In this document: positions 9,765 through 12,817 of the stretch, one piece after another
Layout: each line of letters begins with the position of its first letter
Numbering within the stretch: the first letter of the stretch is position 1
Source of the DNA: Porticoccaceae bacterium
Lineage (GTDB): Bacteria > Pseudomonadota > Gammaproteobacteria > Pseudomonadales > Porticoccaceae
Length of the DNA stretch: 12,817 nucleotides
Assembly (NCBI GenBank): GCA_030590275.1
Contig: JAUUYV010000009.1
Coordinates: forward strand, 1-12,817
Direction of reading: 5' to 3'
Notes under the pieces: generated by a model
The model's database searches: none
What the model saw: the letters and a program-made list of their open reading frames with translations, nothing else
What the model was told of the DNA's origin: nothing
Program-made: the position numbers and the translations under genes

Positions 9765-11702
9765 TTATTTGATATGCCGGTTCTCTACTAATTCATCAAC
9801 GACGGAAGGATCGGCCAGGGTAGATGTATCACCCAAGTTTTCCAGTTCGTTGGCGGCAACCTTGCGCAATATTCGACGCATGATTTTGCCAGACCGAGTT
9901 TTAGGCAGGCCGGGAGCCCACTGAATAACATCCGGTTTGGCAATAGAGCCTATTTCCTGGACACAGATATCTATCAATTCTTTGCGAAGTTCCTCAGAGG
10001 GCTGATCACCTGACATTAAAGTCACGTAAGCGTAAATTCCCTGGCCTTTAATGTCGTGGGGGTAGCCTACCACTGCGGCCTCAGCCACTTTTTCGTGGAG
10101 TACCAGCGCACTCTCTACCTCGGCAGTGCCCATACGATGACCGGAGACGTTAAGCACGTCGTCCACCCGACCGGTAATCCAGTAGTAGCCGTCTTCATCG
10201 CGGCGGGCTCCATCACCGGTGAAGAAATAGCCGGGATAGGTCGTAAAATAGGTATCAATCAAACGCTGGTGATCACCATAAATGGAGCGAATCTGGCCGG
10301 GCCAGGAAGCTTTAATCGCAAGGTTGCCCTCCCCTACCCCATCAATTTCTTTGCCTTCGGCATCCAGCAGTACTGGCTGTACACCAAAAAACGGAACGGT
10401 CGCGGAACCTGGCTTGAGATCAATAGCACCGGGAAAGGGTGTCAACATATGGCCGCCAGTTTCTGTCTGCCACCAGGTGTCGACGATGGGGCAACGGGAC
10501 TCACCTACAATCCGGTAGTACCACTCCCAGGCTTCCGGGTTTATAGGTTCGCCCACCGTACCCAGTAATTTAAGGCTCTTGCGGGAGGTAGAAGTAACAA
10601 AATCATTCCCCGCTCCCATCAATGCACGCAGCGCCGTAGGTGCGGTATAAAACTGGTTAACCTGGTGTTTATCCACCACCTGCCAAAAACGGGAGGCATC
10701 AGGATAAGTGGGGATACCTTCAAACATTAAGGTTATCGCGCCATTACACAGGGGGCCGTAGACAATATAGCTGTGGCCGGTCACCCAGCCCACATCAGCG
10801 GTGCACCAGAAGACATCACCATCGTGATAATCAAAGACGTATTTTTGAGTCATCGCGGCAAATAACAAATAACCACCCGTGGTGTGCAGCACTCCCTTAG
10901 GTTTGCCGGTGGAACCAGAGGTATACAAAATAAATAGGGGGTCTTCCGATGCCATTGACTCAGGGGGGCATACTGCAGCTTCCGCTGCTATCGCTTCGTG
11001 GTACCAGATATCCCTGCCATCGCTCCATTGCACTTCGCCACCCGTACGCTGTAACACCACGCAGGTATGAACATTTGGACACTGGGCCAGCGACGTGTCA
11101 GCATTTGCCTTGAGCGGAATATTGCGACCACCACGGACGCCTTCATCGGCCGTAATTAAGACCTGGCAATCAGAGTCCAGAATTCGATCTTTGAGCGCCT
11201 CTGGAGAAAACCCGCCGAATACCACGGAATGCACAGCACCAATACGAGCACAGGCCAACATAGCGTAGGCGGCCTCCGGTACCATCGGCATATAGATGCA
11301 CACCCGGTCGCCTTTCTTTACCCCTCTCGTTTTCAAAACATTAGCGAGCCGACAAACCTGTTCGTGAAGCTCTCGATAGGTGATTTTCCTATCGTTATTG
11401 GGATCGTCTCCCTCCCAGATAATTGCGGTTTGATCACCGCGACTTTCAAGGTGACGATCCACACAGTTAACCGAGACATTCAGCTCACCTCCATCGAACC
11501 AGACCGCACGACCCTCACGCAGATCGTAGTCACAAACAGTACTCCAGGGCTTATCCCAGCTTAAAAACTCCTTAGCTTCTTCAGCCCAAAAAGCATCGGG
11601 CTCTTCCACCGAGCGTCGGTACATCTCGTCGTAACGAGCCCGGTCGATATGGGCCTGCTCGCGCCATTCTGCTGGTACGGGATGCACTGGAAATTCGGAC
11701 AT
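9765..11702 (-). CDS. acs: Acetyl-CoA synthetase (AMP-forming)
   Basis: Acs activates acetate with ATP to acetyl-AMP and then forms acetyl-CoA, the high-affinity cytoplasmic route for acetate use. The 645 residues match the family (E. coli/Salmonella 652). Motifs in order: the ATP-binding loop [11 protein letters not shown] (260-270), [16 protein letters not shown] (303-318), GEP (385-387) and WWQTETGG (410-417). Trp411 is the likely counterpart of the tryptophan that limits the acyl pocket to acetate. Further on are FTGDGA (494-499), the hinge GRVDD (511-515), [10 protein letters not shown] (521-530) and the lysine motif PKTRSGK (600-606). Lys606 corresponds to Salmonella Lys609, which is switched off by reversible acetylation, so the same control is possible here. 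The ATG at 11702 has AGGGG 6 nt upstream. The gene stands alone behind the panD terminator. Confidence 0.98.
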   Translation of the reverse strand: MSEFPVHPVPAEWREQAHIDRARYDEMYRRSVEEPDAFWAEEAKEFLSWDKPWSTVCDYDLREGRAVWFDGGELNVSVNCVDRHLESRGDQTAIIWEGDDPNNDRKITYRELHEQVCRLANVLKTRGVKKGDRVCIYMPMVPEAAYAMLACARIGAVHSVVFGGFSPEALKDRILDSDCQVLITADEGVRGGRNIPLKANADTSLAQCPNVHTCVVLQRTGGEVQWSDGRDIWYHEAIAAEAAVCPPESMASEDPLFILYTSGSTGKPKGVLHTTGGYLLFAAMTQKYVFDYHDGDVFWCTADVGWVTGHSYIVYGPLCNGAITLMFEGIPTYPDASRFWQVVDKHQVNQFYTAPTALRALMGAGNDFVTSTSRKSLKLLGTVGEPINPEAWEWYYRIVGESRCPIVDTWWQTETGGHMLTPFPGAIDLKPGSATVPFFGVQPVLLDAEGKEIDGVGEGNLAIKASWPGQIRSIYGDHQRLIDTYFTTYPGYFFTGDGARRDEDGYYWITGRVDDVLNVSGHRMGTAEVESALVLHEKVAEAAVVGYPHDIKGQGIYAYVTLMSGDQPSEELRKELIDICVQEIGSIAKPDVIQWAPGLPKTRSGKIMRRILRKVAANELENLGDTSTLADPSVVDELVENRHIK

Positions 11703-11750
11703 AACCTTCCCCTGTTAATACGTATTTTAGCTTTTTGGTTTAAAGGATTT

Positions 11751-11790
11751 TTTCGGCGTGCATTTTGGCACAAGAGACTCCGTGCCGAAA
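11751..11790 (-). repeat. Overlapping inverted repeats upstream of acs
   Basis: On the acs strand, TTTCGGC (11790-11784) can pair with GCCGAAA (11757-11751). GGCAC (11786-11782) can instead pair with GTGCC (11771-11767). The two stems share three bases, so they cannot both form fully. They lie 49-88 nt before the acs start and could be leader RNA structures or DNA operators. No T-run follows on the acs strand, so neither is a terminator as it stands. Confidence 0.45.
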
Positions 11791-11822
11791 GCCGGCATTG
11801 CCAGGAGCCAATACCACCCTCG

Positions 11823-11845
11823 GCCGATACTGCCCAGAGCCGATA
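11823..11845. repeat. Direct repeat GCCGATA, 16-bp period, upstream of acs
   Basis: GCCGATA occurs at 11823-11829 and 11839-11845 (TATCGGC on the acs strand). Two copies spaced about one and a half helical turns apart, 120-145 bp before acs, could be a regulator site. Chance cannot be excluded for a 7-bp repeat. Confidence 0.35.
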
Positions 11846-11887
11846 GGACCGACTTTACCTGTGAAAACTCAACTTTGAATCTTTTGA

Positions 11888-11919
11888 GAAAAACTAAAAA
11901 ACCGCCCATGAAGAACGGT
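11888..11919 (-). terminator. Rho-independent terminator of the pan operon
   Basis: On the minus strand the stem begins ACCGTTC and closes with GGGCGGT around a 5-nt loop (11919-11901; 7 bp including two G-U pairs). It is followed at once by TTTTT, then AG, then TTTTT. It starts 8 nt after the panD stop codon and should separate panCD transcription from acs. Confidence 0.85.
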
Positions 11920-11927
11920 CTAAATAT

Positions 11928-12311
11928 TCAGGATGCGACTTGTACCGGTATGGTATTAGCCGTGCGTTCGACGCTATTATCTTCGTTCAGATACACTAGC
12001 TTGGGCTTATGACGAGCCAGTTCTTCCTCAGAATACTGACCATAAGCGGCAATAATCACTCGGTCTCCAACCTGCACTTTTCGCGCAGCAGCGCCGTTCA
12101 TGGAAATGGTCCCAGAACCTGCCGCAGCCTGGATAATGTAAGTAGTAAAACGCTCACCATTATTAACATTTAGCACATCAATTTGCTCGAACTCACGCAA
12201 CCCGGCCAGTTTCAACAAATCACAATCAATCGCACAGGAACCGTCGTACCACAGCTCCGCCTGGCTGACTGCAGCCATGTGTAATTTCGCTTTCAACATA
12301 GTACTCAACAT
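11928..12311 (-). CDS. panD: Aspartate 1-decarboxylase proenzyme
   Basis: PanD decarboxylates L-aspartate to beta-alanine for pantothenate and coenzyme A. It is made as a proenzyme that cleaves itself between Gly24 and Ser25, leaving a pyruvoyl cofactor on the new N-terminus. The site DGSC (23-26), the conserved Lys9 and His11 near the N-terminus, Tyr58 in RFTTYIIQA, and SMNGAAA (70-76) are all present. The 127 residues match the bacterial family (E. coli 126). The ATG at 12311 has a strong Shine-Dalgarno. The gene follows panC by 15 nt and is ended by the terminator just downstream. Its product is the beta-alanine substrate of PanC, so the pair forms one pathway unit. Confidence 0.98.
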   Translation of the reverse strand: MLSTMLKAKLHMAAVSQAELWYDGSCAIDCDLLKLAGLREFEQIDVLNVNNGERFTTYIIQAAAGSGTISMNGAAARKVQVGDRVIIAAYGQYSEEELARHKPKLVYLNEDNSVERTANTIPVQVAS

Positions 12312-12318
12312 GGTTCTA

Positions 12319-12328
12319 CCCTCCTCCT
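12319..12328 (-). promoter_or_regulatory. Shine-Dalgarno of panD embedded in the panC stop codon
   Basis: AGGAGGAGGG on the minus strand begins inside the TAG stop of panC (12329-12327) and ends 7 nt before the panD ATG. This suggests coupled translation, with terminating ribosomes feeding panD. Confidence 0.85.
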
Positions 12329-12817
12329 ACTCGATAGTCAGGGTCACATTGTCGATCAGGCGCGCACCAGACGTATACATCGCCCCCAGCACCACAATAT
12401 CCTTATCATCGTGGGCTGCTGGCTCTAAAGTCTTTGCGTTACAGATAGTTAAGTAATCCGTTCTAAAGCCCGTTTCCACTATCCTCTCTGCGGCGGATTC
12501 TTCGATAACACTAAAATCCCGCCGCCCCGCCTCTCCTATCTGCTCTCTACACCAGCATAATATCTGGTATAGCTGCCCAGCTCTCGTCCTTTCGTCCGGC
12601 GCAAGATAACTGTTCCGCGAACTTAATGCTAGCCCGTCGGTATCGCGAGCGATCTCTGCACCAATGATTTTTACCGGAATACACAGATCCTCTACCATCC
12701 GGCGAATGACCGCCAACTGTTGAAAATCCTTGATTCCAAAAACAGCCTGGTCGGGCTGCACGATATTAAACAGTTTGGTCACTACAGTAGTGACCCCCTC
12801 AAAGTGGCCAGGCCGAC
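12327..12817 (-). CDS. panC: Pantothenate synthetase, C-terminal part (5' end outside window)
   Basis: PanC joins pantoate and beta-alanine using ATP, via a pantoyl-adenylate, in the cytoplasm. Only the last 162 residues are in the window. The frame stays open to the edge and reads [20 protein letters not shown], matching the conserved central region of the enzyme, so a start at the internal GTG at 12782 would be wrong. Visible conserved blocks are [21 protein letters not shown] (with the ATP-site Lys-Asp and Gln), [12 protein letters not shown] (the KMSKS-like signature of this nucleotidyltransferase family) and ARLIDN near the C-terminus. A Met or Glu usually occupies the position of Ile in FGIKD. 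The gene is directly upstream of panD; panB may precede it, outside the window. Confidence 0.96.
   Translation of the reverse strand, partial: RPGHFEGVTTVVTKLFNIVQPDQAVFGIKDFQQLAVIRRMVEDLCIPVKIIGAEIARDTDGLALSSRNSYLAPDERTRAGQLYQILCWCREQIGEAGRRDFSVIEESAAERIVETGFRTDYLTICNAKTLEPAAHDDKDIVVLGAMYTSGARLIDNVTLTIE

Noticed and set aside
10056..10568. 170-codon plus-strand frame inside acs
   Set aside because: It lies opposite the conserved C-terminal half of Acs, its translation matches nothing, and the acs frame is intact.
11850..11872. CRP site upstream of acs (TGTGA half-site)
   Set aside because: Only one half-site is present; the opposite half does not match the TCACA consensus.
12700..12750. 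Ile in place of Glu in the PanC motif FG-x-KDFQQ as a defect
   Set aside because: Firmicute PanC proteins, as I recall them, carry a hydrophobic Met at this place, so the position tolerates it; the Lys, Asp and Gln residues are present.
12327..12782. panC as a short complete gene starting at the GTG at 12782
   Set aside because: The frame continues to the window edge with conserved PanC residues (RPGHFEGV), so the gene is cut by the window, not truncated.

Overview
The window looks like a chromosomal segment of a gammaproteobacterium, probably a marine or oligotrophic one near the Cellvibrionales/Alteromonadales. This rests on the queA-tgt-secD-secF order, the panC-panD pair, a class II tRNA-Leu(CAA), a lipoprotein-type M13 peptidase, moderate GC content and proteobacterial-type protein sequences. 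The taxonomic placement is inferred from gene order and protein similarity recalled from memory, not from a search.

Layout: positions 1-4099 are read on the plus strand. They hold the C-terminal part of a divalent-anion/Na+ symporter (SLC13/DASS family), a small unrecognised six-cysteine lipoprotein, and a full-length M13 (neprilysin/PepO-type) zinc metallopeptidase with its own lipoprotein signal and a TTG start. Positions 4113-9330 are read on the minus strand: queA and tgt (queuosine tRNA modification, joined by an ATGA overlap), then secD and secF (accessory Sec translocon subunits). The plus-strand block and this block converge with only 13 bp between the peptidase and secF stop codons. 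yajC, which usually sits between tgt and secD, is absent. In its place is a 121-bp spacer with a promoter-like sequence and a perfect 16-bp palindrome.

A plus-strand tRNA-Leu(CAA) gene with a near-consensus sigma-70 promoter lies at 9506-9592, between the divergent queA side and acs. Acetyl-CoA synthetase (acs, minus strand) occupies 9765-11702. A 225-bp spacer rich in inverted and direct repeats separates it from panD, which has a good Rho-independent terminator just after its stop. panD (aspartate 1-decarboxylase) follows panC (pantothenate synthetase, cut by the right edge) at 15 bp, with panD's Shine-Dalgarno embedded in the panC stop codon. Together panC and panD supply beta-alanine and pantothenate for coenzyme A, the cofactor that Acs loads with acetate.

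Most of the window is ordinary housekeeping DNA. I did not find a convincing new multi-gene system. The points most worth a second look are the promoter/palindrome replacing yajC, the six-cysteine lipoprotein beside the lipoprotein peptidase, the G1-U72 tRNA-Leu, and the structured acs leader.
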